Source of the DNA: Xiphias gladius
Taxonomy: Eukaryota; Chordata; Actinopteri; Istiophoriformes; Xiphiidae
Length of the DNA stretch: 64,000 bases
Direction: 5' to 3'
Assembly: GCF_016859285.1 (NCBI RefSeq)
Contig: NC_053418.1
Span: forward strand, 19,245,329 to 19,309,328
The translations under genes and the position numbers were made by a program. The notes beneath the pieces are model-generated. The model did not search any database. It saw only the letters and a program-made list of their open reading frames with translations, and had not been told where the DNA came from. Below, piece after piece: positions 50,701 through 62,147 of the stretch. The number at the start of each line of letters is the position of its first letter. Position 1 is the first letter of the stretch.

Positions 50701-51219
50701 CTCGTATACAGGTCCCCCCTTTTCCCCTGTGTCCTACATCATCTCTCCTTACCGTGACCGAAGTGCCTGCCAGGCGGCGTCTACATCAGCATAGAGGTTC
50801 TTCTCCGAGGGTTTCCCAGAACTGGCTCCGTAACCCGAGTAGTCGTATGAGAAGACATTGCAGTTGATCCGTGAACCCAGGCCAATGTAGAAGCTGCTCA
50901 TCTGGCCCAAGTCCACTGCGTTTCCATGGGAGAATAATAGAGTGTAACGGGCGCTGGGTGAGCAGCGGACGAACATGCAGGCAATGCGGTTCCCTCTTGA
51001 GGTGCGTGTCATGAAACACTCAATGGCGTCCTTCTCTCGGGCTGAGTACTGCCAGTCGGCGCGCTCAGAGAGGTGCAGCGTCCATCGGCTGCCACTCTCA
51101 TCACACATGAGACTGTAGGTTGGCTCTGGGGGCAGGAAGGCCAGCTTAGAGGCAATCTTACTAGGACACGGTGGACAGCAGAACAGGCAGCATAGCTCGC
51201 TGAAGGATAAGTGATTCAT
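41085..51219 (-). CDS. abhd17b: ABHD17B palmitoyl-protein thioesterase (depalmitoylase)
   Basis: Alpha/beta-hydrolase that removes palmitate from membrane proteins such as N-Ras and PSD-95 (family knowledge). It is itself anchored to membranes by palmitoylation. Three coding exons: 51219-50753, 42022-41843 and 41304-41085, with phases 2 and 2 and GT-AG introns. Total 867 nt gives 288 aa, the length of human ABHD17B. The N-terminal [11 protein letters not shown] cluster supplies the palmitoylation cysteines. [10 protein letters not shown] is the oxyanion-side motif. The nucleophile is Ser170 in [11 protein letters not shown], the acid lies in [10 protein letters not shown] (about Asp235) and the histidine in EGAGHNDVE (about His264). 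A complete triad predicts an active enzyme. Length and synteny next to cemip2 and c9orf85 point to the B paralogue rather than A or C. Confidence 0.97.
41489..41506 (+). promoter_or_regulatory. CTCF-like motif
   Basis: TGGCCACCAGAGGGTGCG is a close match to the CTCF core. It lies in the 538-nt abhd17b intron between its last two coding exons. Confidence 0.55.
41582..41721. repeat. poly-T tract and (TG)n microsatellite
   Basis: A T-run at about 41582-41603 and about 37 TG units at 41640-41721, both inside the abhd17b intron between the last two exons. In the transcript they read as poly-A and (CA)n. Confidence 0.96.
41843..42022 (-). CDS. abhd17b: abhd17b middle coding exon with catalytic serine
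   Basis: Encodes about residues 156-216, including [18 protein letters not shown] with the nucleophilic serine and [18 protein letters not shown]. Acceptor CTCCTCACAG, donor CCCAAA|GTGAGT. Confidence 0.95.
44290..44364 (-). mobile_element. possible tRNA-derived SINE remnant
   Basis: On the minus strand the segment reads like a tRNA gene head: GGGATAGCGGTTAGTGACCTC resembles an A box, and about 35 nt later GGGTTCAAGCC matches the B box consensus (44299-44308). It shows no clear cloverleaf or anticodon stem, and an A/T-rich flank adjoins it. It is more likely a SINE head or tRNA-like relic than a functional tRNA gene. Confidence 0.45.
48927..49250. mobile_element. diverged hAT-type non-autonomous element of percomorph fish
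   Basis: It begins AGGGATGCAACTAAAAGTTT, has internal TTTCAGAAAATAGAGAAAAATC, CCCAAAGTGTCATCTTCAAATTG and ATATTTCATTTACTATCATA, and ends ATTGATTATCAGAACAGTTG followed by GCTGATTAATTTCCTG. This order matches, with many substitutions, a very abundant repeat in percomorph genomes that I know from memory. An (AAATA)n/(AAT)n expansion at 49164-49206 sits near its right end. No coding capacity. Confidence 0.6.
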
Positions 51220-51229
51220 CCTTAAAACA
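50753..51229 (-). CDS. abhd17b: abhd17b first coding exon
   Basis: The acceptor CTGTCACAG precedes 51229, leaving ten bases of UTR before the ATG at 51219. The exon encodes residues 1-155 plus two bases: the cysteine cluster, the [10 protein letters not shown] motif and [20 protein letters not shown]. Donor CACG|GTAAGG. The 8.7-kb intron that follows is by far the longest in the gene. Confidence 0.95.
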
Positions 51230-53493
51230 CTGTGACAGGGAGAGTGAGAATGGTTACAACAAACGAATATGTTTAATCAGTAGATTAAATGCAAGAAGGG
51301 CCTTTCAGAACTAAGAGAGAGAGAAAACATAATCTAATAAAACGAGAGCTGACACTAATGTGTCACTGCTTCCCCCGTTGATTGATCACAAGGAACACAC
51401 CACAAGAGCAAATCTGTGCCACACTGCTCTTGAATGATGTTGTCTCCGAGAATATAAACACTTGTCTTTGTTAAGTAGCAAAGCAAGGGGTTTCCAGGAC
51501 TAGGATGCTGATGTTTTCTTTTTATCAATACACTATCAATTCCCCCTCTTCAAATCGCACGGTTCTCTTCAGCCAGGATTATTAAAAAAAAAAGACAGTC
51601 CTGTCCCTGATTGAGTGTTTGTTCTGTCTGTCTTCCTCGAGGCTCCACAGCCACTGAGACATAACTGACTTAAAAGGCTTTTTTGTTTCACCCTGCCCCT
51701 GGACCCACACCTAAGGGTACCTCTTAGATATTCCAGGTGCTTTTGAAATGCAGTAGCCAGCAAAGAAATGTCAGCAGAGCTTGAATTAATGACAGTGAAA
51801 CTGGTTGGTCAAGATGACAAAACACACAGTACGTTTCTGAAGTCATTTTCAAATTTATCTTTGGGGCCTGCTTTGTAATTTGACTCCTTTTAGCTACACA
51901 GGCCTTTTTGAATAGGGAGAAATGCATCCTAATGTCAGGTTATGACACTGTGTGGAGAACTGTATTTCCGGTGAAGGTACAAGAAGAAAGACATTACACC
52001 TTGCTATTACAACTTTGCAATTACATCCTTGAGTCTGTGCAAATATGACTGTATCACTGTGATACAAAGTGCTTTTTTCCCCCACTCTTATTGACAAAAC
52101 TCCTAAAGCTCTGTCACAGTTTCAAGGTCACAACTAATTTCAAGTCCTGCCATAGATTCTTGATTAGACTGGCCAATCCATGACATTACAAATGTTTGAA
52201 ACCATTGCTTTGCGGGTTTGGCTTAATGTTAGGAGCTGGTTTCCTGCAGGGAAAAAAAAAAAAAAACCTCCTCCAAAGTGGCAATTCTCTGGCAGTCTGC
52301 CGCAGCTATTTTCCCCAGGATACATCAGCATGATGCTACTTAGTTACATTTTAGCCTCTACAAGCTTTCCAGGTCCTGCTGCAGAAAGGCATCCAATAGG
52401 ATAATGCAGCCAACACACGCTTAAACATGAAGATGATGCGTTTCCGCTGATGTGCAATGGTTTGGCTTATACAAAAAGCTGGGAGACCAGAAAGTTTAAT
52501 TTTGATGTCACACTTTGGAACCTTCTTCGACTTTATTTTAGTCTCCCACATGGCTTCTGGCAAACACTATCCATGGTTTCACGTGAGTTTTTAAAAAACA
52601 AACCAACCAACCAAAAAAAGAACAACAACAACAAAAAACCAGTGCCCTACCCCTGGATAGGTATGAATGACCAAAGACCCAAACAGTTGTTGCCTGTCTT
52701 CCATCCCATTCATAGACTTCTGGCAACTTTGAAGGAGCTACAGATTCTGCATGTGCTTACCGATGGCCGCCACGGCCGGGATTCTTCTTGCGTACTTAAT
52801 TTTCTAAACTACACTTAGCAGTTTAGCTGTTTTTATTCCATTGCAATTATTCATACTCCACTCTGGGGGACTTTCATAGTCTTGGGAAGTTTCTTGAATG
52901 TCATTCTCCTGATATTTTTCAACAACAATGGGTTTGTTTGGTTTGTCATGATATAGTTTGACAGTACAACTGGTTAAGCAGCAGCTGGACTTCCCAGATA
53001 CAGGCGTATTAAACTTAAAGAATCTTTGTGGCACCCTGATTACACGCAGATGACTTCAATTCAACTTCATTACCTGTGTGCCATTCATACGAACAGTTGG
53101 CCGCACCAGAGATCATTTAGGGTGAATACTTTTTATAGCCGCCTGTAATCTATGAATGCTACTTCTGCAAGATGCTGTGACATCCCAAAGGAGCACGCAG
53201 AGGAATAATTCATTGTGGACGCTATTTGCTTCCCATATTCGCAAAAATAGTCCATAATTCCCCTGCCATGGGGACAGAATGGAGCCCCCCGGGGATTTAC
53301 TGTAAAATGGTGGTGGAGGCAGCGATGTGTTCAGCGAGATTACCATTTCCAGGACGGTTTGTGGAGGTTTCATTTCCAGAGGCTGGACATAAATGTATGG
53401 CCAAGAGTGATGGGCCGTTTAGACAGCAACACTAAGCATGCAACGTGGGTTTCTTATACACACTGAATGCATAAATGATCACAACAACATTAC

Positions 53494-53900
53494 CTGGACG
53501 GTGGCTGGACGCTTGTTTTTTTTTTGTTTTTTTTTTCTTTGTATTTTCAGTTGACAGCGTTGGCCAACGTCGGCGAAGTCAGTTGTTTTCTTCGCTCCAA
53601 GCCAACTAATTTGTCTTCTTCTCGGCGACAGGAGATTCACAAGGCTATCTTCGGCCAGATTATCTTCTGTTCCGTGTCCTATTTGTTAGCGATGTCACTT
53701 TGAGTGTGGATATCCCTCTTGGCACCACAGCTGAGAGTTACTATTAGCTAGTCGCTTCTCGTCCTCGGGTCCAGACAGCCTCCTAAGCCGTCGTTTCTTT
53801 TTCCTCCGCTCGGTTTTCTCAACATATGGTCCTGAATGATAACGAGGTCAATTCATTCAAAACGTTCAAGTCTACACAGCTCAACCGCGACATGGGTATT
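53494..53900 (-). promoter_or_regulatory. abhd17b: abhd17b untranslated first exon
   Basis: A donor CCGTCCAG|GTAATG ends a putative 5' UTR exon at 53494, about 2.3 kb before the first coding exon. Sequence to its right is CpG-rich (CGTCGGCGAAG, CTCGGCGACAGG) and gene-free up to c9orf85, which fits a shared promoter. The right edge (transcription start) is a guess. Confidence 0.55.
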
Positions 53901-54059
53901 TTCGATAAAGGTCTAAAAATGTATTAAATTCTTGTCACACATCCGCAGGGGTTTAACAAAAAGTTCACCGCAGTACCACCGGCCTCGGAAACATCACCAC
54001 TTTAGTTGTGTATATCACTCTGCTTGTTATCTTGGCTTGTGAGTTATCTTGGCGGCGAT

Positions 54060-54480
54060 TGACAGTTCCGTGGACCAATAGCAAAAAGGTTGATGAAACG
54101 AACCCGCCAATGGCACAAAGTGTTGATATTTAAGGGCGCGCCTTGCGGACGCCGCAGAGTGCTGAGCTGATGTGTTGTTTGACGTATATGAGAGCCAATA
54201 GGAGATTACTATTGCGAGACACAGTCCAATCAACGTCGATCGAGGGGTTACATCCCAGTAGGTGACGTCATTGACCTGTACCAAGCATGTTCATAGATGT
54301 AAAAAGAGAGTTGGTATTTTTTTTCCTATTTTCACTCCAACAAACAGCTATTTTTCGTGATTTATTTTAACCACCCCCCCTTTTTTTTTTTTTAAGAAAA
54401 AGTGGCTGCTTGGTGTTTTGACCTCGGTGTCGTTTCATGACGTAGTCGCACGTCTTCCGGGTCAGCGTGCTCTGTGGCAT
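54060..54480. promoter_or_regulatory. divergent abhd17b / C9orf85-homologue promoter with CCAAT boxes and CRE
   Basis: Four CCAAT boxes lie at 54075-54079, 54107-54111, 54195-54199 and 54226-54230. A perfect palindromic CRE (TGACGTCA) is at 54263-54270 and a second TGACGT core at about 54438. An ETS-type CTTCCGGG is at 54454-54461, about 75 nt before the C9orf85 ATG. NF-Y, CREB/ATF and ETS sites of this kind are typical of housekeeping and bidirectional vertebrate promoters. Confidence 0.7.
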
Positions 54481-54535
54481 GGTTGTTGGATTTGTAAATC
54501 CACATTACATGTGTAACTAAAAACTGGAAAGCAAG

Positions 54536-56320
54536 ATGAGCTCTCAGAAAGGTAATGTATCTCGGTCGCGAGGCCAGAAGCATCAAAACACCACTGCCTA
54601 CAAAAACGACAAGTACGGAGCGACCGCACAAGTGAAGGTGTGTTAGCAGTTAAGATTTTTTGTTCAAGCAATGGGACTTTTCGACCCCTGTCGTCATTAT
54701 TGTCAGTGATAATGCATTTCCTTTGCCAAAGCCATGTTACAACATTATTGTTATTATAACCTTTCCACCACGTCTCTCTTTATGTGATCTTAATTGTAGA
54801 AGGCAAAATCAAAGATCCATGATGGGCTCTGTCAACACTGCAAGGGTGTTCTTGAGTGGAAAGTCAAGTACAACAAATACAAGTCACTAACCCAGCCCCG
54901 AAAATGGTGAGTTCACTTGGGCCTTAGACACAGAAAAGTATCTGTGTCACCTCAAAAACTGCTCATGGCTTCACACATCTGAACTTATCTCTTCTCTTAC
55001 AGTAGACAAGCAAGTAATAGCGTGGAATCGACAAAGCAAGAGAATCAACATAGATTCTAATTAAAGTTATCGGTTAGTGATAAGTTTAGTCAGTGTGTTC
55101 ATTTATCAACCACAACACTTACAAGGCACAGGTTCACAAAAGCTGAGATATTTCATTCTTTTCCTCTTTTCATATTATTGTAAAATTATCACACGGGGAA
55201 AACTACTGATGTCCTGCATGTGTCGCATGGCAAAACCTCTGCTTTATCAGCCGAGTTCGCGAATACAACAGTCAGACTCGTGCAGTCTTTGCAGCTGTTC
55301 CACACTGTGAAAATTGATGGCATCTGTGCGTTCATGTTTTCTCCTTTCAGTGTCAAATGTTCTCAAAAGACTGTGAAGGATGCCTATCACATCATTTGTA
55401 AGACCTGTTCTCTTCAGCTAGAGATCTGCTGCAAGTGTGGGAAGGAAGAGGACATTGTTATTCCGTGAGTGGTCCTGTGCTATTAGGTGTGTGTGCGTGT
55501 GTTTGTGCGCGTTTGTGCGTGCGTGTGTGTTTGTGTCTCAAGATTCATACATACAAATTGTTAATGACTATGAAGTCATTTTGTGTCCTGACCTTCAACA
55601 AATTATCAGCTTTTCTGCTGACTATTGAGAAAATCAATCTCTATTTAATGTAGCCAGTTTAATGTTTTTCATGCCCACATTGCCGTCAGCGACTCAAAAA
55701 GAAGCCATTCATATCACGTGTCCTCACAATGAATATGAATAAACTGTAAGAAATATGGCATGTGTGTTCTTCGTCTGGAGGAAGGATTAAAATTACATTT
55801 CATGTTATGATGTTAATCTTTGCATTTTTCATCAAGCACTTGCAGTAAATTCTACTGCAAGACTGCAACCTTGTGGACAATAAGATACATTACAACTGGT
55901 TCTTGGAAATTTGCCTAACAACTAACTGACAGTATGTTGGCTTCAGTCTATACATCTCCATTGTATTTGGTTGCATTATGACATTCAAAACAAGGCTTGA
56001 GAGATTCTCCCCCTTGCTCTTTTAAGAGTACAAAGCAAACGTGACAGAATCTGACACTGCCTCATGTTTATTTGATCTCACTGTGTAGGGTAAACTCACA
56101 TCAGGACAAGAAAGAGCTAGAAGATGGTGAACAGACAAAGGAAGGATGTGGACAACGGAAGAAGGACATGGACAGGGATGATTATTATGATGATGATGAT
56201 GACTTTGGTGACTTTGAAGAAGAGGATGATGAAGACTTTTACAGTGACTCAGGTCCAAATAAACCAGAGAACAAGTCTGCTGCGCTCCCAGACGTGTCCC
56301 GAGTTAATCTCAAAGACTAA
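54536..56320 (+). CDS. C9orf85 homologue (DUF2039 family)
   Basis: Orthologue of human C9orf85, a small protein of unknown function. Four coding exons: 54536-54637, 54800-54906, 55351-55464 and 56089-56320. Phases 0, 2 and 2 agree, introns are GT-AG, and the total of 555 nt gives 184 aa. The N-terminus MSSQKGNVSRSRGQKHQNT is nearly identical to human. The core holds four CxxC pairs (CQHC, CVKC, CKTC, CCKC), which suggests a zinc-binding fold. The last exon encodes a charged tail with an acidic run (DRDDYYDDDDDFGDFEEEDD), partly from GAT codons. It is transcribed away from abhd17b. AATAAA at 56415-56420, 95 nt past the stop, is a good polyadenylation signal. Identity is secure; function unknown. 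Confidence 0.95.
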
Positions 56321-56414
56321 AAACAGTAAGAGGGTTGTACCAAGTGGACTTTTTAAAAACTTATATACCCAACAAGTTTTCTAATCAATGTACAGTAAGT
56401 CATTAACTGATGCA

Positions 56415-56420
56415 AATAAA
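56415..56420 (+). terminator. polyadenylation signal of the C9orf85 homologue
   Basis: Canonical AATAAA 95 nt after the stop codon, in a short AT-rich 3' UTR. Confidence 0.7.
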
Positions 56421-56689
56421 CTAATATTGCTGGTTTGATGTTGATTTCATGTCATCATCTAGGTAGTTGAGTAGACAAAAACTCCCTGAGGATTCAGAAA
56501 GACTTTAGATGGTTGCGCTTCCTCTTTTTATTATTTGAGTTTTCACAACACTTTTCAGAACAATTCAACTAACAGAGGCCTTGAAATATCAGCATCACTA
56601 AAAGCAGAAGTGGAGGCTTTGCAAAGACATCACGAGATGACTCTTAATAGACACCGTCTCACACACTCGTTTTATATTTATACTCCGTT

Positions 56690-57300
56690 TTCAGGTTATT
56701 AGGTTGACCCAGCTAAAACTGATTTCAAACACAGAGGCAATTCAAAGTGCTTTACATAGGCAAAAGGAAGTATTACAACAGCGTTGAAAAAATAAGCAAT
56801 AAAACAAGAATAAAATAAATTAAGACAGAATAAAAATGGGAATTAAAAAATATAGAAGATTAAATAAAATACATGTAAATGAAATACAAATAGACAAACG
56901 TAAGAGTAGACCAGAAGTACGGTTACACTGCTGTAATAAGTTGTAAGCTGCCCCAAATGCAATTAATCAAAGGCAAAGGGAAACATTGAGGTGGTGGAGG
57001 CATCTCAAGTGGCTAGAGTAGTCTGTCTCTGTGCAGCACAGTAGGGAAAAGCAGGTTCGCCCTTTTTGTTTCTGACTCGCGGTTCTACCTGCTGCGTAAA
57101 GATCTAAGACCCGTACTAGGTTTATATTCTTCAAGAAGATCAGAAATGTATTCATGACCCGTATTATTAAGGGATTTATAAACTAGCAGCAGTAGTCCAC
57201 CCTGCTGGAGATGAAAGCATGTATGAGTTTCCCTAACAAAGACCACTTTTTCTCCACGTGCATTCCCTTCTCTGACTTGTGACAATCGAGGTATTGTTTT
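56690..57300 (-). mobile_element. degraded LINE fragment (C-terminal end of ORF2 and 3' UTR)
   Basis: The minus strand encodes LLLLVYKSLNNTGHEYISDL followed by LEEYKPSTGLRS, the conserved C-terminal motif of fish LINE reverse-transcriptase ORFs. After frame changes, remnants resembling GEPAFPYCAAQ and ASTTSMF follow. Near 56750-56770 the minus strand reads TGTAAAGCACTTTGAATTGCC, the usual 3' UTR end of such elements. Stops and frameshifts show it is dead. I cannot assign the clade confidently (L2- or Rex-like). Confidence 0.75.
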
Positions 57301-59285
57301 AACCTTTTCAGCTTCAATGGCATCTATAAAGTTCAGCGTTTTACAATTTATCAAAGAGCGAATCAACACAATCTGATGTTATGCCTACGGACACAGACAC
57401 AGCTTCCAAAAAAGACAAATAGTATGTTCATTGATGTACCTTTTTTTTTTTTCTTCTTTATTTTTCTTTTTTACAGAAACTGATCTTCTTTGGATAACAG
57501 GAGAAACTGGCATATCAAAGAACACACAGAAATGGTCATAGAGGCCTATGGCCATAACAACAGTTTTGAGAAATATCAACGTTGAAATGTTAAAAACTAA
57601 ATTTATGACAAAATAGTCTAAATCCGTCTCAATAACAACAGATAGAGTCTAAAACAAAAGCCCTGCAATAAATCCGACCTTTATTAGTTCATCAATTTTT
57701 TGTTGATACTGTTTTAGAAAGGTTAGGTTAGTTTATGGTGCTGTTGAACTGTATTGTGTTATACTGAAAGTAATATTTAGTCCACCCCATTTATATTAGT
57801 GGGGTGGACTACATATCTACACGTGAAGGGTAGAATAAATATCAGAAAAACACATATTAACATTTCGAAAAATAACACGTATTTTGTGGTTAGATAACAG
57901 CAGCTCTAAGTGTTTATATTGTGCCTGATGAAATGGCAAATTTCAACACCCTTAACATTTTAGGTTATACTAAATGTGCCAGAATGTTTTTGGCTTGCCC
58001 CTTACCCAGACTTTTTTATCTTCCCCTTTACAATACAAATAATTAAATACAGCTAAGATATTCAGTTGATTTTCCTCACAGCAACTTCAGACAGCATATT
58101 TCAAATTCCTAATTAAAGCAGGCTACCCCCAACATCTTCCTTACTTCTCATCAAAACTGCCGTAACTCACAAATATTGTAAGGGTGTTATAAGTTGAGCT
58201 ATAACTGCTACACCTTTACAGCTTTCAGCTAAAATCTGTTAAAATAATTACCACTTTCAACTCCCATTTCATTCAAATTTTACAAAAAATGCGGCACACT
58301 ATCTGTAAAATACCAAAGTAGTGTTTTCTTAACACGTTCACTACTGAAGGCTACAGCTGAGAGATACGGATATTTTTGAATGTGCAGAAGTTCTCCTTTT
58401 TCGACATTATTTACTTCCTCACTTCATCACTTGATAACCGTAAGTCATATGAAAAATAGTGCGTTAGGGTCATGCTGGTGTAATCGAGAATGACAAATTT
58501 TCGGACCACACCCTGCAGATCTGCCAACTTTGCCGTGTGCTGCTGTTTATTGTTAAACACCCTGTCCTGGTGTTATTGTCTGCTATAATGAGCACCAAGT
58601 GTCAAGCTCAGGGTTCATCTTCAGTATTTGGTTGGACATATATATGATTTTTTTTGGTGGGGGGGGTTGACGCTATGAATATTAGTCATAAAGTGAAGAC
58701 AGAAAATATAAAATGAAAAATTAAGGAGAAATGGGTAGTTTTTCCTTTTCTAGCAGTCATTCATGTTTAGTGCACAGCAAATACTCTCAGTTTCCAGGTA
58801 AATCACTGTGTTTAAAGAAAAAAAAAGGAAAGAAATTTGTAATTTAAAAAAAAAAAGGAATGTTTCGAATGGTAAGGGGAGAGAAATTTCAGGTATTTTT
58901 TCTACCCCATTACACTGCAATTTGGCTATGACACTATTAACATGCTATTACTGATATGTCCTGCCAATTTTTTTACTTTAAGATGTTTTAGCTCTATTAT
59001 TACCTAAATTACCAAAATGAATCTTTAACAATGGCAAAAACATTCTCCCTATTTTATTACCTGGATATTATCTCTTTATTTATCTCATCATTGCTCCGTT
59101 ACTGGCAGTGTACATGTCATAGATACTTTTTTATAATGAATATTTATTGCTAAGTGCTGACAAAACATGTTTAATATGAGGAAATGTACCTAACATTATG
59201 ACAGCCTGTGCCAAACATAGGCAAACTGCACTGATAAAGAGGAAGCAGTAACCACCCAAAATACACAATGGGGGTATGTGAATAC

Positions 59286-59600
59286 AGTGGTGTCCAAAAA
59301 GCCTGAGACCACTTTTATAGCAATGTTTGCAATATTTAAGTTACTGTGAAATTTCAGTCCACTTTAAGAAAGAAGCATCTGATTTTGTGTACCCTCTTGT
59401 ATGTTCGGCCATAGACCTGCTGCTGTCACTCTTGAAAGACAGATGGTCGAGCATGTTCTCTTTCAAGGTATCGATGTATACCCTTCTCTCTCTTGGGCCA
59501 ACCACCCAAAATGCAGTTTGAGGATTTCCAGGAGCCAGTGTTGAGTCCTGCAGGAATTCGAAAATAATTGTGTTCACACTAAAGAACATGCAGGCCCATT
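59286..59600. mobile_element. possible Tc1/mariner-like remnant
   Basis: CAGTGGTGTCCAAAAAGCCT followed by GAGACCAC resembles the terminal inverted repeat of a fish Tc1/mariner family. The following minus-strand open frame contains YIDTLKENMLDHL, loosely like the transposase stretch before the second catalytic residue. I could not find the matching opposite terminus, so the call is tentative. Confidence 0.4.
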
Positions 59601-60043
59601 TGAACTTGAACCTCCTCTGAACTGGATAGATACCTGCTTGACAATGACAGGGAGCCTCTCTGAATTACTCCTGAGATCTCATCCTCCATATTATAGGCCT
59701 ACTAGAACCTCGAGAGATTTAAAAGTGATACCGGGACATTAACACTCAATCTTTCAGATTAAAAAAAAAATTAATTGATGTGCATTTTATTTCTCTTTTC
59801 TTACACAAGAATGTTTAAAACCAGAATATGTCATTACATACATTTACACGTGGAGAACTGGACGGTCCATTGCAGTTTCCCTGCATCTGTCCTGAAATTA
59901 TTTGGCCAATAAAAGCTGGTGAGCTATTACATTTCTTGGCACAAGAGCAGCAGCACAGTAATTCATAGGTAATTTAGGCAAAGTTCAAAGGCAATTAGAA
60001 TAACCATAACAACTTAATGATCAGGCAAACCCCAACACACGCA

Positions 60044-60070
60044 AACACACACACACACACACACACACAC
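60044..60070. repeat. (CA)n microsatellite upstream of gda
   Basis: Thirteen CA units directly upstream of the presumed gda promoter. Confidence 0.93.
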
Positions 60071-60079
60071 TGTGTCTTC

Positions 60080-60227
60080 TCATTGGCTGCAGATCGTCTG
60101 TGCAGTCAGGTGGAGTCCTGCTGCGTGATCCGTCGGGGTGATCTGCACTTCGCGAGGATAAAACCCCCCTGCGCCGTTGCTGCTGCGAGTTATCCCACTG
60201 CTCGACTCCGACTGATCTGGTGAGAGG
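60080..60227 (+). promoter_or_regulatory. gda: gda core promoter and 5' UTR
   Basis: An inverted CCAAT box (ATTGG, 60082-60086) and a TATA-like ATAAAA (60158-60163) precede the ATG at 60228. If the TATA-like element is used, transcription would start near 60190, giving a 5' UTR of about 40 nt. The sequence is GC-richer than its flanks. Confidence 0.5.
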
Positions 60228-62099
60228 ATGTCAGGCTCTCAGAGACCCACCGCCGCAATTTCGCACGTCTTCAGGGGAACGTTTATCCACTCGACGCAAG
60301 AAACTGCGGTGCAGATCCTGGAAGATGCGCTCCTGGGAGTGGATACGGGGGGAAAGGTCTTTCAAACTCTAAGACATCTAAAACAGCTTTTGATCTGAGT
60401 TGAAAGTATTTGAAAAAAAAAAAAAAACATAAAACAAAGAACTCTATTATTTGTATTTTTGAAGCTAAATGTTAAATATACTGTATTGTGTATTTTTTTC
60501 CCTCAGGTTTTCCTCCCTGTAAGCCCAGTCCTGGTGACAAATAAAGTCCATGCGAACAGTTTTGTTATTGCGTTTCATACCTGTAACGTTTGTTTCGCTT
60601 TCATTCTGGCTTCAGATTGCTTTCATCGGGAAAGCTCAGACGCTAGACAAACTCTCTAGGACATTTGGATTCAGCCCGTCGCAAGTCACTCAACTGAAAC
60701 AACAGTAAGTAAGATTAATTGCTTGGGGTGTAAAATTGTGCAATAGTAGTTCACGGGAGTTCATGTGTAATCACTGTAAAGACTTAGAGAGTAACACTGT
60801 CTAGACTTGAATATAAAGGATGGGCAGGCATCTTTGCATACTATGAGGGCTATTTATTGCCTAGAGCATAAAAACAATATACTGTATGTAAACCATTTTC
60901 GTGCTTGCGCCACTGCAGTGAATTCCTCATGCCAGGAATGGTGGACACCCACATTCATGCATCCCAGTACAGCTTCGCTGGTACGGCCCTGGACATGCCC
61001 TTACTGCAGTGGCTCAATACCTACACCTTTCCCGTAGAATCTCGCTTCAAAGATTTGGAGTTTGCCAACAGGGTCTACACCGAAATAGTGGTGAGTTTGC
61101 TGGCATCGTGAAATAAGGGGCTATCAAAGTTGGTGCAGTTGCAGCAGTCAGCGGTTGTGGCATAAGTATAACAAGTTTAAAATTTTTATGATATTGCCAA
61201 TAGCATTACAATCTGTCCTGGGCCCAACAGGAAAAGTGGAACATTCAATAAGTTCCTCTGACATGTACAATTTGAGAAGGATGTGAAAAATTCAGTGGCT
61301 TAACAACGGATAGAAAAGGGAAAAAAATGTGTAAATGTGAGCTTAATCCTGTAACATGATCCCTGTGCTTTACAGAAAAGGACACTGAGAAACGGAACAA
61401 CCACTGCATGTTACTTTGCGACCATACATACAGATGCCTCTCTCCTGCTGGCCCAGATTACAAGTAAGATGTCCTAAGCTCAAAACACACACACGCACGC
61501 ACATACATTTTGAAATCTTTTCCTTTTTAAGCACTCTTCAGTGTTTTCTGTCTGAAATGTGAACTGTGGACTGGAAAGTTAGAAACTGAAGTGTGTTGTG
61601 TTGTGAGACCATTTCAGTCAAATGCTACTGGTATAGGCCATGATACAGTAAAATATCCAGCCCGTAGTTTAAAAAGATCACCCTAGAGCAGTATGTGACC
61701 TGTGGGTGGTTGTGAGGTTGCCAATTCATACATACATAAGTTTTTGTACTTGGAGTTGATTGAAGGCTCTGCCCGAAATTCTAAATATACTTTAGACATC
61801 TCGGTCATAAAGAGAGTTTCTCCACAGTAAATGTTAAGTCAGCACTTCCGTTATACATTGCCTTCACAAACAGAGCAGATGCATATGCTTTGTTTAAATG
61901 TCTTGAAGATACATTGTAAGACCTGAATCTGTCAGTAATTGAAATTGAAAGTTAAACTGACAATGCCCCACCCAGCTGATATATTGTTGGTACTGAATAC
62001 GATACAGCTGTTTTGTTCACCTTTATGCCTTTTCTTTATCATTTTGGTGTCATGTTATGTAATACTGAACACACACAGACACACGCACAGACACGCACG

Positions 62100-62147
<48 letters not shown>

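Larger units (their letters stand above)
42023..50752. other. abhd17b: large abhd17b intron
   Basis: An 8.7-kb intron without recognisable coding exons. It contains a palindrome plus TATA-like sequence near 43226-43266, a tRNA-like SINE remnant at 44290-44364, an 18-bp palindrome at 44800, poly-A tracts near 46040 and 47550, and a hAT-type repeat at 48927-49250. Open frames here are short and unsupported. Confidence 0.6.
56421..60060. other. intergenic region between the C9orf85 homologue and gda
   Basis: No coding exon was seen apart from the dead LINE piece. It contains a perfect 12-bp hairpin at 57778-57811 and a Tc1-like terminal sequence near 59286-59314. The rest is AT-rich unassigned sequence. 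Confidence 0.55.

Noticed and set aside
59286..59600. Intact Tc1-like transposon
   Set aside because: Only one terminus-like sequence and a vague transposase resemblance; no opposite terminus or full catalytic motifs, so only a tentative remnant is annotated.
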